From: Eulemur rufifrons
Lineage: Eukaryota > Chordata > Mammalia > Primates > Lemuridae
Reading direction: 5' to 3'
DNA: 64,000 nt
Assembly (NCBI RefSeq): GCF_041146395.1
Contig: NC_090989.1
Span: 52,726,501-52,790,500, forward strand
In this document: positions 22,778-34,680 of the stretch, piece by piece
Layout of the letters: every line of letters starts with the position of its first letter
How positions within the stretch are numbered: position 1 is the first letter of the stretch
Notes under the pieces: generated by a model
Seen by the model: only the letters and a program-made list of their open reading frames with translations
What the model was told of the DNA's origin: nothing
The model's database searches: none
Made by a program: the position numbers and the translations under genes

Positions 22778-24608
22778 TTTGTCTTCTCCTGTCTCCAGGA
22801 CCTACCTGGCAATTTTATTCCAGCTCGGAGAGCCCCGATCACTCCGTACACATCGGAGAGTCTGTTGGTGGGAAATAAGTCACCAGGGTTTGTGCAGGGT
22901 GCAGAGTTATATTTCTCAATGATACTGCAGTGTTAAAACCCACAGCTCATTGCTGCCTATGCATAAGTGGTGATTCCATGCCCTGGGCCAAAAATACAGT
23001 TCCTCTGTCACCGCCTGTGTCTGACACAGCCCTCCTGGGGCGCTGATGAAGATGCAGGATTCCTTTGAAGCTAGTTCACATCAGCTCTACAGGGGCCTTA
23101 AGCAAGATGAGAAATAGGTCCAAGATTCTCATCATGATGCAGGTTTCATATCGAAATGCACAATCAACTGACTGGAACAGGAAATAATTAATCAGGACAT
23201 TACAGAGCAGTTAAGTATAATTAATTCATACAAAAGAATGTGAGTGTGCAGTTTTAGCTACTACAGAGATTTTATTTCCCTACAAATTTAGTTCCAGATA
23301 AACAAACATCAGAATAATCTTTTCAGGTTTTTCATGACTCATGGGTTATTTCCTCCTTTCTAGTTGCCAAAAATATTATTAAACTCATACACTAACACCT
23401 CTAAGTTGATCATATTCTGGAAAAAAAAAAACCTCCCTGCTCATAGTAAATGGGAAATTAACTCTGTCATAGAAATCCCTTTCCACATGTCAGTGTGTGT
23501 GTGTGTGTGTGTGTTAGGAGGAAACCTAGCACTTGGTGCTGAATACAATCTGGAGGGAAATTTTGATTTCTGCCCAAACATCTTAAAATATAAGCAGAAT
23601 GCATCAAAAATTTATGTTGTGAAAACACCATCTGAAAAAGTGACTTCATCTCAAGGGTAAACTTATTGATATCATGTAGGTTTTTCTTTCCTCTTATCTT
23701 TTTTTCTTTCCCTGAAGCTGCAAGCTCTTTATAAGGAAAGAGGTGAAAGAGGTCAGGCAATGAGTCGGCCGCAGCAGCAGCATTACTGGTCTTCAGCCCC
23801 ACTCTCCGTCATAGTCAGTACACTCAAAAAGCCAAAAAGACATGCCCTGTGAGCTGGGCTTTATGTAGAGGTGGAAAAATTCATCATGCAGCAGCACTGG
23901 AGGGAACAGTTTCTCTCCTTTGTGGCTCCAGAGAGCACAGTATGTCCTGTCAAGCTAGAAAAATAGAATTGGGTTGGTGTGATGGATGATGAGTGTTTGG
24001 AAGTGCAGACCCATCAAGGCCACAATAGCGGAGGCAGGGCTCCTGGACAGCTTTTAGTGGGCCAGTGGGCTTCTCTCTCCCTGATGGACCACTGTGAGGT
24101 ATTGATTTACTTCCCAGATGAACCTGATCACAATTTACAACCAAAGGGCTGTCTGATCACCTAGGTCACATGATGTCCTATTATGTGACAAATATAGACA
24201 TGCTCTGATTTCTGATCTAATTCACAGTGTAATGATCCAGTTTCTTAGGAGTCTTAATTCTTGTGTTTGGAATCATTCTGGTTCCCAAGAACTTTACTTT
24301 GATGATTTTTTCATCTTTATTTTCACTGTAGGATGTGATTTTCAAGATGGAAGTTATGACCCACCAATGGGTTTTAAAATAAATTTAGTGAGTCACAACC
24401 AATATTTTCTTCTTTCACAAAGGAATGGAATAGAAAATAAAGTGTCACAGTATATCACGTAGCAAGGATGATAGCATGTGCAACTTTAGTTTCAAAGACA
24501 ATAGATGTGCATGTATTTATAGATCTATGTCATACCGGACACATTCACCTACACACCTATATGTTTATGTGTACTTGCTTATGATAAAATTCAAATGGTT
24601 GTCAAAAA
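22778..24608. other. Intergenic DNA with a GT microsatellite
   Basis: Unique-looking, AT-rich in most parts. It contains (GT)11 at about 23493-23514. No gene or other clear repeat. Confidence 0.5.
23493..23514 (+). repeat. (GT)n microsatellite
   Basis: Eleven uninterrupted GT units. Potentially polymorphic. Confidence 0.9.
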
Positions 24609-24616
24609 AGTTTGAA

Positions 24617-25650
24617 AGTAGGACCTCAAACAATTCAACAACAAAAATACAATAATCCAACTTAAAAATGGGCAAAGGATCTGAATAGACATTTCTCAAG
24701 AAAAGACATACAAATGGCCAACAAGTATATGGAAACATGCTCAACATCACTAAGCATTAGGGAAATGCAAATCAAACCCCCAATGAGATATCATGTCATC
24801 CAGTTAGAAGGACTATTATCAAAAGAAAAAAAAAATGACGAATGCTGGTGAGCACGTGGAGAAAACAGAACTCAAATTCTGTCAGTGGGAATGTAAATTA
24901 GTACAGCCTTTATATTAATAGAAAACAGTATGGTGGTTTCTCAAAAAACTAAAAATGGAACTACCATATGATCTAGCAAACCCACTACTGGGTACTTATC
25001 CAAAGGGAAGGAAATCAGTATATTGAAAAGACAGCTGCACTCCCATGTTTATTGCAGCACTGTTCACAGTAGCCTAGATATGGAATCAATGTAAGTGTCC
25101 ATCAACAGATGAGCGGATAAAGAAAATGTGGTATTTATATACAATGAAATACTATTCAGCCATGAAAAAGAATGAAATTCTGTCATTTGCAGCAATATGG
25201 ATGAGCCTGTTGGACGTTATGTTAAGTGAAATAAACCAGGCACAGAAAGCTACATACCACATGTTCTCACTCACATGTGGGAGCTAAAAAATGTTGAACT
25301 CATAGAATTAGAAAGTAGACTAGTGATCATTAGAGGGAAGGAGAGGGAAGAGAAGATAGGGAGAGGCTGGTTAACAGGTACAAAATTACAGCTAGTTAGG
25401 AGGAACAGGCCTTAGTGTTCTATAGCCCCACAAGGTGAAAATAGTTAACAATAATTTATTGCATGTTTCCCAAAAGCTGGAAGAGAGGATTTTGAACATT
25501 CCCAACACAAAGAAAAGATAAATTTTTGAGGTGATGCATATGCTAATTACCCTGATTTGGTCATTGCACATTGTATACACGTGTCAAAATATTACCCTAG
25601 ATCCTATGCATATGTACAATTATTACATGTCAACTAAAAAGAAGAAAAAC
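24617..25650 (+). mobile_element. 5'-truncated L1, ORF2 3' end and 3' UTR
   Basis: Plus-strand L1 from 'ggacctcaaacaattcaacaac' to the A-rich end near 25650. It contains 'atgggcaaaggatctgaatagacatttctc', 'atggtggtttctcaaaaaactaaaaatgg', 'ttgcagcactgttcacagtagc', 'gaatgaaattctgtcatttgcagcaa' and 'atgttctcactcacatgtgggagctaa'. The frame is broken. AGTTTGAA occurs at both borders (24609-24616 and 25651-25658), a probable short target-site duplication. Confidence 0.85.
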
Positions 25651-25658
25651 AGTTTGAA

Positions 25659-26779
25659 GGCTTCTGCTGTATTGGGCTATTCAAACGGCTGTCTTACCTG
25701 CGGAGATATGCAGAGTAAAGCATGATGAAGCTAGTCTCTACTGGGAAAGGAAATGCTAGAGCCAAAAAGAAAGGGACATATGGAGGCACACTAATAGTGG
25801 CCACTCTGGTCCCTACCATTGCCTCAGACAAACGAGGTTTCCAGGAGGTGTGCTCACACATGTGATTCTTTCCCTGAATGACTATGAGACACTTGTTTCT
25901 ATGTGTGAACACAGTGTGAATTCCCATGCACTAAATGGGACATAACATGATTGATTAATGGGACATGTGCAGAAATATCTTATGGCCAATACAGAAGTAG
26001 ATTGTGTCGGCAGAGGGAAACACCTGTCGCTTTAGTGACACAACCCCTTTGTTGTGCTAAAAGTAATGGAAATGTCTGAGAAGAGTTGTGATGATCTAAG
26101 ACATGATTCTCGAGCAAGAGCAGATGGAATCACATGCTGCATTTTTGTGTGTACAGTGTTCTGGCTGTACACTTAAAACTATGAACAATGCTTTAGTTAT
26201 AGAAAGTCCCCATCCCCCTCTATTTTCTTTGTTAACTAAAACAAAAGTTTGTATAGTGCTGTTTTTGTTAAGGTAAGGGTGTCTGGTACAAACACAACTT
26301 TCACGTCACTGCAGAACAGACTGTACGAGTGCCTCCTGTTACTTAGTCTAACCCAGGGCCAGTTGCTCTTGCTCTTTCTTGTAATCAAAGGGACTGAACA
26401 GGTGGCATACCCAACATCTCAGATTCGTTCTTTTTTTATGTACAGTTTTTGAGTAGTTTTAGTAAATGGGGCAGTCATAGCAAAAGTGCTGGTTATGACC
26501 TAAGCAGTTTATCAATAGCTAATAACATCCAAAGAAAGGGACAACCAGGTGCATTATGCACTTCCTGATGAAGTACAAAAAAACTCAAACTAAGTCCACA
26601 CAAACCTCCAGCTCTAAGTACCAATGTCCAGGAAGTAGAGTGGAAAAGGAAACATGTTAAACAATGTTATAGGGAAGCCATCAATCAAAGACAAGATGTG
26701 GGAAACTCTACCAGACAAGAAGACCAGGTTCCTTTAATAACACCACTACAATAAACAGGGGAAAAGAGTTGGGGCCTTA
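25659..26779. other. Intergenic DNA, no gene seen
   Basis: AT-rich, unique-looking. No recognisable exon, RNA gene or repeat. Confidence 0.5.
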
Positions 26780-27180
26780 TTTGGATTATGAGGCAAAAAA
26801 AATTTGCCAAAAAAAAAAAAGAGATAGAGAGAGACCATTTATAGGATAACCAAATTAAATGAGTATTTGATAATATTAAAGAATTATTAATATTGATTTT
26901 AGGGAGATGTGATGATTTTTAGAGAGGTGTGAGGATGCTGTCATGGTTGTTTTTAAAAAGGGTAGTCCTTGTATTTTACAGATACACACTGAGACATTTA
27001 CTGATGAAATGCTCTGACATCTGGGATTTGCTACAAAATGATGTGGGGCAGAGAGAGAGCGGGTAGAGGTAGAGGAAAGAAGATAGTCCATGAGTTTAAA
27101 ATACTGAAGCTAGGTAAATGGGAGTTCATTATAATATACTCTTTTCTTTGGTATATGTTTAGCATTTTCCCTAACAAAAA
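26780..27180 (+). repeat. Old interspersed repeat, probable LINE 3' end
   Basis: 'aaagaattattaatattgattttagggagatgtgatgat', 'gagacatttactgatgaaatgctctgacatctgggatttgct' and 'cattataatatactcttttctttggtatatgttt' follow a dispersed mammalian repeat that I recognise but cannot name firmly. Confidence 0.5.
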
Positions 27181-27889
27181 AATTCAGCATTTATTTTATT
27201 GATGTATTTGTTCTCTGAACAAACCATATTGCACACTAGGTATTGGAGATATACAAACAAATTACCATTCTTCTGGCCAGACTTCTTATCATTACTTCAT
27301 ATCTCCTCTTTGTAAGATGCCATTTATTTTAAGACACACAATTATTTTAATTGCAGCTTTTGAAGTCTCCTGACTTGAAGGTCGATGCTCTCTTTAGGGG
27401 AAGAGGGGAAGAGAAAAGACCACCACATTAAAATGACACATTGATTTTTAAGACACATCCTGATTGCAGACTATCCAAACTATATATCTTAGAATCAAGC
27501 AAGAATGGTAATTTCTATTTTCCTTTGGATCTATAGTAAACATTTGGTTGTAAAATCTGAGAGTTTTCTAAGGGAAAATACTGTGTTCAGTGTAACTGTG
27601 GTTTTTATCCTTTATGCACTTTTTTTTCCAGTATGTCAAATCCAGCCATCAATTTGAAATAGGTTAATCTGTTCTTATCACCAGCAGACACATCTCAGTC
27701 ATCCGGAAGAAGATGCCTATACGAGAAGTAACTCTGTGTGTGCTCTTTAGGAACACAGTTGTAGAAACCATGTTTGCAGCTGGTGTAAACTGCTTCCCAG
27801 GAGTCGAGGGGAATTCAACAGTCTGAGACCAAAAGAGGTTTCTCCAGCTCAGTCTTCCTTGGCACCGCCACAGAGAACAGAGCTGGGGC
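27181..27889. other. Intergenic DNA, no gene seen
   Basis: Unique-looking AT-rich sequence without gene signals. Confidence 0.5.
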
Positions 27890-28105
27890 TCTGAGCCAGA
27901 GGAACTGGGTTGAAACCTGCCTGTAGAGTTGCCAACCTGGTGACCTTGGATACTCTTCTTATTCTCTGAGCCTCACATTCCTCGTGGATAAAATATGTCT
28001 GAAGAGACTTGCAGTTGGGTGTTCTGGGATTTAAGTGAATAATAACACACCTAAAGCCTTTAGTGCAGTGTTAACACATAGTAGAAACTTAAGTTGTTAT
28101 TCTTC
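27890..28105 (+). mobile_element. MIR, long fragment
   Basis: Sense MIR from 'gaggaactgggttgaaacctgcc' through 'ctggtgaccttggatactc' and 'ctgagcctcacattcctcgtggataaaat' to 'gtgttaacacatagtagaaac'. This is the most complete MIR in the window. Confidence 0.8.
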
Positions 28106-28258
28106 CTAACATTTTCCTGGAGCCCAGCTAAGGTTCCATCAGCATATGCTCTGCGTGGAAGTTTTTGACTTAATCTTCTGACTGGTACCTGTAGTTAACC
28201 GATCATTCTGCAAAGCAATCATGTGGTGAATTCATTGCCAAAGCATCGATACGGGTGA

Positions 28259-28623
28259 TGTCTTAGTCAAGCTGCTATATCAAAATAGCATAGACTGAGT
28301 GGCTTAAACCACAAACATTTATTTCTCGCAGTTGTGGAGGCTGGGTGGTACCAGATGAAGGTGCTGGCAGATCCCGTGTCTGGTGAGGGCCCTCTTCCTG
28401 GTCTGAAAGGGCTGTCTTTTTGCTGTGAAGAGAGAGCTTCTTGAGAGAGATTGCATGTCTCTTCCTCTTCTTATAAGGGCTTTAATCCCATCATGAGGGC
28501 CCCTCCCTCATGACCTAATCTAGCCCTAATTACCTCCCAAAGCCCCCACCTCCAAGTACCATCACACTGCGGATTAGGACTTCAACATATGAACTTGGGG
28601 GCAAAATCATTCAGTCCATAGCA
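28259..28623 (-). mobile_element. MaLR LTR (MLT1A-like), about full length
   Basis: Reverse-orientation LTR: TGTCTTAGTCAAGCTGCTA at the left, then 'tgagtggcttaaaccacaaacatttatttctcgcagttgtggaggctgg', 'gtgtctggtgagggccctcttcctgg', 'ctccctcatgacctaatc' and 'ggattaggacttcaacatatgaa', ending in CAGTCCATAGCA. The solo LTR is clean at both ends. Confidence 0.85.
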
Positions 28624-28774
28624 GGTGAACTGGCTGTTTCCACCCTGACTTACAACTTCAGACACAGAAGCCTTGGGACTTTCTCAGGACTTTCTCCAGA
28701 TCTGACTGATGCTCAGCAAACAAGCGTCTCTGTAGATCACGTGGCCTTAGCCGGGGATGCTGGGGAAATTGTGT

Positions 28775-28825
28775 CTGTCTAGTACCTAGCACGTAGTAGG
28801 TGTTCATCAGACAGCTTGAGTGAGT
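28775..28825 (+). mobile_element. L2/MIR tail scrap
   Basis: 'tagtacctagcacgtagtaggtgttcatca' is the familiar sense L2-type tail wording. Too short to say more. Confidence 0.45.
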
Positions 28826-29350
28826 GCCTGTGACTGAACAGACATCCTGGGCTGTACTTGAGCAACACCAATGCCAATGCCAATGCCACTGGTTTGCTGT
28901 TTTTCTAGGACATCTGGATACCCCTATGCATCTGAGATGAGTGTTTACCTCCTTCCCCCTGTCCTCTCTGCTGGGAACTAGGCAGCCCTGGGAAGTCAGA
29001 GGCAGAAAACTGGGAGAGCTTCTGGCCCATCCTTGTCTACCGGTAGCCAGTGCTTTGCTGACGACTCCAGGACCCAGCTCTGATCAGTCTAGGCTGGCAG
29101 TGCCCATCCCATCAGGCAGCAGGTGCCAGCAGCTTCCCTCCCTGCCTGGCCTCATCTGCCAGATAAGGGTGACACAGGGAGAGGCTGGGAGGAGCTAGCC
29201 AGCTCACAACTGGAGGCTAGAGTGAGCACGTATTGCACACATGCTGGGGGAACAGGGATGGGGGGAGGGCACCTTGCTTTCTCTAGGGACAGGCACAAGG
29301 AAAGATTCCCTTCCCAATCCCTTTCTAGACTAGCTGATATTCCAGTGCCA
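28826..29350. other. Intergenic DNA with a short CCAATG repeat
   Basis: Near 28868-28889 the hexamer CCAATG is repeated three times (with CCACTG following). The rest is GC-richer unique sequence with non-coding open frames. Confidence 0.5.
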
Positions 29351-29354
29351 CCCT

Positions 29355-29445
29355 TTGGGTAAATCATTTACCTGTCTGAGCCTGAATTTCCTCATCTTTA
29401 TGAAAGGTGGAGAAGATGATAATAGAAATTCACGTTATTAGTATT
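29355..29445 (+). mobile_element. MIR fragment
   Basis: 'ttgggtaaatcatttacctgtctgagcctgaatttcctcatcttta' is the sense MIR core. Confidence 0.75.
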
Positions 29446-31397
29446 CCAAGCAAACAAGCTAGAGGTTAGTTTCCCAAACTACTCCCAGTTCGAAGATTGA
29501 AGGATGAGATTCACCAAGTTTGCTGCAGGTGGTGAAGCAAGCAAGGGCTGAAGACTACAGTATTCCTGCCAAGGTTGGCTGCCAAGGTAAGCCCACCGCG
29601 ACCTCAGGAGGAGGAGGGCTTGGATGAATAGCCTCAGACTATCTGCAGATTTCCATCCTCCAAGTCTTTCAGGCAGAGGCTACAAAATATTAATAAAAAG
29701 CCTTTAGGAGCCAGGCAGGTAATGTAAATGAGTGGAGTGAGCTAGGGGTTTGCATAGTAAACATTAGCGATATTCCTGTCTTCCACAAAGCTGCTTTCTT
29801 TACTTGCTGGTAAAACACACAGTCCTCTGGGTATATGTTTTGTTTTCTCACTTTTTGTAGATTCATGAGCACAGAGAAATATTTCTCCACTACAAGCAAA
29901 ACACTAAAATACAGGCTCAAGTAGTAACCGTGGAAGCAGCCCTGAGGGGCTGGGGAGCTCGTACTCCACCCAAAGAGGGCCGAAGCTGTGAGGCTCACCG
30001 TTGGGGGCGCCCGGGCAGGGGGAGTAAGGTGGGCCCAGGGTAGCCAGGTGTTCTCCTTTTTTATTTAACATAAGCTGGAAAAACAGATTTTTAAAAAATG
30101 CAGACTCTCTTCTTTTTGCTGTTTTTCTTTTCCTTCATTTTTTTTGATGGTATAGATTTTTTAAAAAAACTTTTTGTCCACCAAATAAAACCCACCTGCT
30201 CCTGGCCTGTTTGCATCCCACCCTGTGCGTAGTGCTTGCCGAGCTGTGGGAACTTAGCATTCTGAGCAACCCTCCTCATGCCGCTAGGAGCCTTTGAAAT
30301 CCTGACTGACCTGGAGGGCCTTGGTGTCTTTGACCTTGATTTGGGCCTTGCGTTCTCAGCGGAGGCCAAGGGGCTGGTGCAGGCTGGACAGAGATGTGAG
30401 CTCCTTTTCTCGGCAGAATTTCCTTTCTAGGGTCGCTCTATCACCCTGAGGTAGGAGCTGAGTGCCAGCAAACCTGGGTGGAGGCTGGAGAAGAAATGCA
30501 ATCCTGGGGTCCTGACCGGCTTCACGGGGGAGACGACAGTCGAGGAGTGGGCACTGGGGAGAGCTGCTCAGGTGTCTAGGCCACACCCCTCATTTCACGC
30601 ATAAACAAGCTGCCATGCAGAAGCCACAGCAACTCATCCCATTTGGGGTCACAGCTCATTAGTGACAGCTAAGGAGTGACATCTCGGGTGTCCTGCCCCA
30701 CTGCCCAACGCTGTGTCTGCTGTGCTGTTTGGCCTCGGCCCCTCCCAGCCTGCTCTAGAGTTCAGCTGGGATTTGAACCGACTGACTGACTGAACTTCAG
30801 TACTGAGGTTGGGAAACCTGGGCAAAGCCAGAGGGAAGACTGGGGCGGGGCGGATCTCGAACACTCTCTCATTTTCCTCTGGATATGAGCAGAATTTCCC
30901 TGAGGTCCATCCAGAAAAGGGTCTGTTGCTTATTTTGTCTCCAGGGTCTGGGGTTGTCCATGCTCCTGGGGCCTGTCAGGCCATCCCAGGCAGACCTGGC
31001 GGTGGCGTTTCCACCAATTTTCAAGGGGCCACTCTAGCTGGTGGCCAGGGAGGCGGTGCCGGGCTCCGAGCTCCTCCAGCTCCACCTCCCAAGGTCTCTC
31101 CAGCCTAGAGCTCGGGGCTTCCACCCGCTTGAGATTCCGGTCCTCACTGCAGGTGGAGGAGCTGCTCCCCGCATGGAAAGTATCCTGGCAGGGAAAGCCT
31201 GGCAGAAAGCATTGCCTGTCCTGTGATTTCTGACCTGTGATCTGCCTTGTAATCCTAAACAGTTTTTTTTTGTAATCGAAAGCTTCAAGTTTCTACCCAA
31301 TAACACCCTTTAAAAAAAACTGTTAAGAAATGGGAAAACATGAATTTAGAATTTTTTTTTTTCTTTTCTGGCTTACGATTGGGGAAAAAGGGTAACC
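29446..31397. other. GC-richer intergenic block, no gene seen
   Basis: About 29985-31220 is GC-richer than the flanks ('ttgggggcgcccgggcagggggag', 'actggggcggggcggatctcg' with an SP1-type GGGGCGGGG near 30841). Open frames of 60-100 codons overlap on both strands, as expected in GC-rich DNA. None has a recognisable domain. The block could be regulatory. No repeat explains it. Confidence 0.4.
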
Positions 31398-31560
31398 CTT
31401 TGTTGAGCTCCTAGTTATATTCAGCTAGGTGTTTTCATATATTTTATTCGACGTAGTCCTCAAAGCATTTTTATAAAGTATGTATTACTATTTAAAAATA
31501 TTTTTTTCTATGTAACAAATGAGGGGATCCAGGTTCAGGGGAAGTAAGAAACTTACTAAA
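31398..31560 (-). mobile_element. MIR fragment
   Basis: Diverged reverse MIR: 'ttgttgagctcctagttatattcagctaggtgttttcatat' and 'aaatgaggggatccaggttcaggggaagtaa'. Confidence 0.55.
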
Positions 31561-31589
31561 TTTATATGCCCCCTCATGGAGGAACTGTG

Positions 31590-31675
31590 TCTAACCGATC
31601 CTGGGTGTATTCTTAGGCCCTTGCATAGTGCCTGACATGGAACAAGTGCTCAATAAATAGTTGCCGCTAATGTTA
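31590..31675 (+). mobile_element. L2-like tail fragment
   Basis: 'cttgcatagtgcctgacatggaacaagtgctcaataaatagttg' is the common sense L2-type tail. Confidence 0.65.
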
Positions 31676-32510
31676 TTTCCTGGGTGAAAGAGTAAATAAT
31701 GAGACCTTCATGAAAGATGAAAAAAATACCTTGTAGGATGAAGGAGAAAAGAAAGAGGTTTGCATTAATTAACAGTGAAATAAGGAATGACTCTGATTTA
31801 TAAGTCATAACATCTTTCTTTCAAGGATTTTGCAGTATTTGACATTTTATCCCACAGGTCTTTTCCCTAATCCTGGCAATATTCCTGGCAAGTGAAGGGA
31901 GGTGAGACAAGAAATAATTTGGTGAGGGCCAAACACGCCACTCAAGGGCCAGGCACAGTCATCTCCTGCTCGAGGCCCAGCTCCTTCCTGCAGCCCTGGG
32001 GTCTTGGAGGCACACTCCCTCTTCGGGCTCCTCTAGGGCCATGCCTTCTGCTTCCTACTCTGTCTCCACCCCCTAGAAACAGACTACCATTAAACTCAGC
32101 AGGGAGCATTAATTCAAATTTCACCTTGAGTTTTTAGTTAATGGGGTAGATGAAGAGAAACAACTTAGAAAACTGTGGTAAGGTATTTAAATAAAGCAGA
32201 TGGGAACAATCCCCCATCCTCAAATTTGTTTCTCTGTTTTTTCTGTTTTCTCCCCAAATTTGGCATTTCATGTGTACTGCAAAGCCTAGAATATTGCAAA
32301 AAATTTAGCTGAGAAGAAACAAAATCTAAGTAAACATTTTGCTGAGCATTTATGTATTGTTCTTATTGTCAGAAAAAATAATGACATCCTAATAATTTTA
32401 GCTACAGATAAGGATACAAGCTTTGCTTCTATTAGCCCAACAAGGTATCTTTTCATCAGAATCACAGACTGAAAGTTATAAGTGGCTTTATAGTCACAAT
32501 TCTTCTAGGA
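31676..32510. other. Intergenic DNA, no gene seen
   Basis: AT-rich with a short GC-rich island near 31950-32080. No gene or repeat is assigned. Confidence 0.5.
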
Positions 32511-32709
32511 CAGGTGTCCCCAATCTGGAGTGACTTGTATATAATTATTTCATTATATATTACAATGTAATAATAATATAAATAAAGTGCAAGATAAATG
32601 TAATGTGCTTCAATCATCCCAAAACCATTGCCCCCTCACCCCCACCCCATGGAAAAATTGTCTTCCATGAAAATGGTCCCTGGTGCCAAAAAGGTTGGGG
32701 ACTGCTGCT
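32511..32709 (+). mobile_element. Non-autonomous hAT transposon fossil
   Basis: The left end CAGGTGTCCCCAATC and right end 'aaggttggggactgctg' form imperfect terminal inverted repeats. The interior has 'tataattatttcattatatattacaatgtaataat' and 'atggaaaaattgtcttccatgaaaatggtccctggtgcc'. This order matches an internally deleted hAT family whose name I am not certain of. Flanking octamers share only TCTAG, so the 8-bp target duplication is decayed. Confidence 0.7.
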
Positions 32710-34504
32710 CTAGATTTCTATACTCAGATCAGAGATCTATAGAGCTGTCAACTGCCAGCCAAAGGGAAGTTTGCTTGAGACTCCCAAATACATCCTTGCC
32801 GCTACTCATCTTGAAAGCGCGTATGAGACACAGAAGCCTTGATTAAACGCAGATGACAAGATGTCCTGAGTTGATTTTTCTCATTTAACACTAGACTTTC
32901 TTGATTTAAGCAGCTAAGAAGTGAGACATAATTGGGTCTTGCTTTTAATTAAACATAGATATATATTTATTTATTTACTAGTACCACTGAGATATTGCCT
33001 AATTTTCATTAATGTCGTAGACTTTTCCTTTCCTCAGAACAATATTCTTGTTAATCTTGCTTGGATGTAATTAGTTGTCCTGTGTTTGTCTTTCTGGTTC
33101 CACAGTTAATTCCAGTGTAGAATCAATTTAGTTGTATTTTTCACTGCTCAGAGCATCCTTCCCACTGAAAATTCATTGATTATGCCACTATTCACAGTGT
33201 ACTTTTCTCTCTGGATGGGATTGGTTTGGAGGAAGAGACAGGAGGGATGTGTCTATAAAATCCTCTTCATTTGGGAGCACAGAGAGGCGATGTTCCTAAT
33301 GAAGGACACAAGTGCTTGCATTTTGACATAATTACGGTGCTGAGATTGGCTCTCTGCATCACTTTCTGTTCCCTCAGAGACAGATGACAGACTGAGAGAG
33401 GACTCTGGGATAGTTATTCCATTTCTACACACCAAACAAACATAAACAATGAAGCATCTCTTAATGGAATGTGACACATCTATTCCCCACGCATATCTGG
33501 CCAGGTTGGGAGTCGGGAGCTAACATGCTGACATGTTAGGACAGTTTGGTTTCCTTCTCTGCGGAAAGTATGTAATGCGGTAAGCACTACAGGCTTAATA
33601 GGAAACCACGGCTTAAAATGAATTTGGGGCCTTTGATCAGCTGCTCTCTAAAGCATTGTCTGTGCTCCCCTCGATGGACTAGGGCCGGTCAGCCGTGGTG
33701 TTTATTCCTGCCTGAACTGGGCACTATGCGTGGCCATATGAGTAGGTAGAGAAGAAGTAAATAGAAGCCACTTCCAATTCACAGCATGTCACCAGCTGCC
33801 TTTTTGGGGTTCTACAGCCACCCAGGAGACTGATGGAGCAAGGACTCTGATCATTTCAGAGAAGACAGCAGACAGATTACAGTATAATCTGAGCTGTTTC
33901 AGAAACCCCTGACCAAAATGCTTCCACCTGTGACATTACTAATATTTACCAGGCCTCAATATTTTTAACATCCATCTTCACTCCCATATTCTTGGATTTA
34001 GTTTCTGCTGGTTATTAGCCTAAAGATAGCTCTAAGTTCTTAATAATATTCTATACAGCGTGATTGGAGGGCCTGCTCTTAACATATTTTCAGACGTCTT
34101 GAGAATCAGTCACTGATATGAATAAGTGGACGAGCTGAGTAATGTCGGAAGGAGTCGGGTTCCCTTCCCTTCCACTTTCTTTGCATTCCAGGAAAAGGTA
34201 AATAGGATTACCCAATTCCTACTGTCACCCTCTGTCCTCTGGTTTCAACAAGGGAATCAGAGGGTGTTCTAACACAAATATTGTGGTTGGAGTGAACACG
34301 TCTGTTATTTAGCTGCACTTGTTATGTTGTTTTATATTCTCAGCCATTTGATGCTCTGTTTGCCGCTTTGGCAATAACCTAGCACAGGGAAACACATATT
34401 CCAGTGTATGTTATGCTCATCTCTGGTCTCTGTCATGCTAAATTTTTTCCACCCTGGCCAATGTATAGTAAGAAGAGAAAAGGAGAAATAGTTTGCACTC
34501 AATG
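32710..34504. other. Intergenic DNA, no gene seen
   Basis: Unique-looking AT-rich sequence. No recognisable repeats over nearly 1.8 kb, which is unusual in this window and makes the stretch a candidate for conserved non-coding content. No coding frame. Confidence 0.45.
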
Positions 34505-34680
34505 AAGTGCTTACATTGAGCCAGGCACTGTGCCAAGCACTTTGCATGCCTTTTCTCATTCGATCTTCACATTTACTCTCCATTTTACAAATGAAGACTC
34601 CGAGGCACTGAGAAGTCAGGTTACTGCCCAAGGTCACACGGCTGAGGAAGGACAGGGCTGGGGCACTGGCTGCGCATAGT
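34505..34680 (-). mobile_element. MIR fragment
   Basis: Reverse MIR: 'gagccaggcactgtgccaagcactttgcatgcc', 'cattttacaaatgaagactccgaggcactgagaag' and 'caaggtcacacggctgaggaaggacagggctgg'. The 123-codon minus-strand frame over it is incidental. Confidence 0.85.

Noticed and set aside
22459..22851. 130-codon minus-strand open frame
   Set aside because: Mostly antisense of a MaLR LTR; no protein content.
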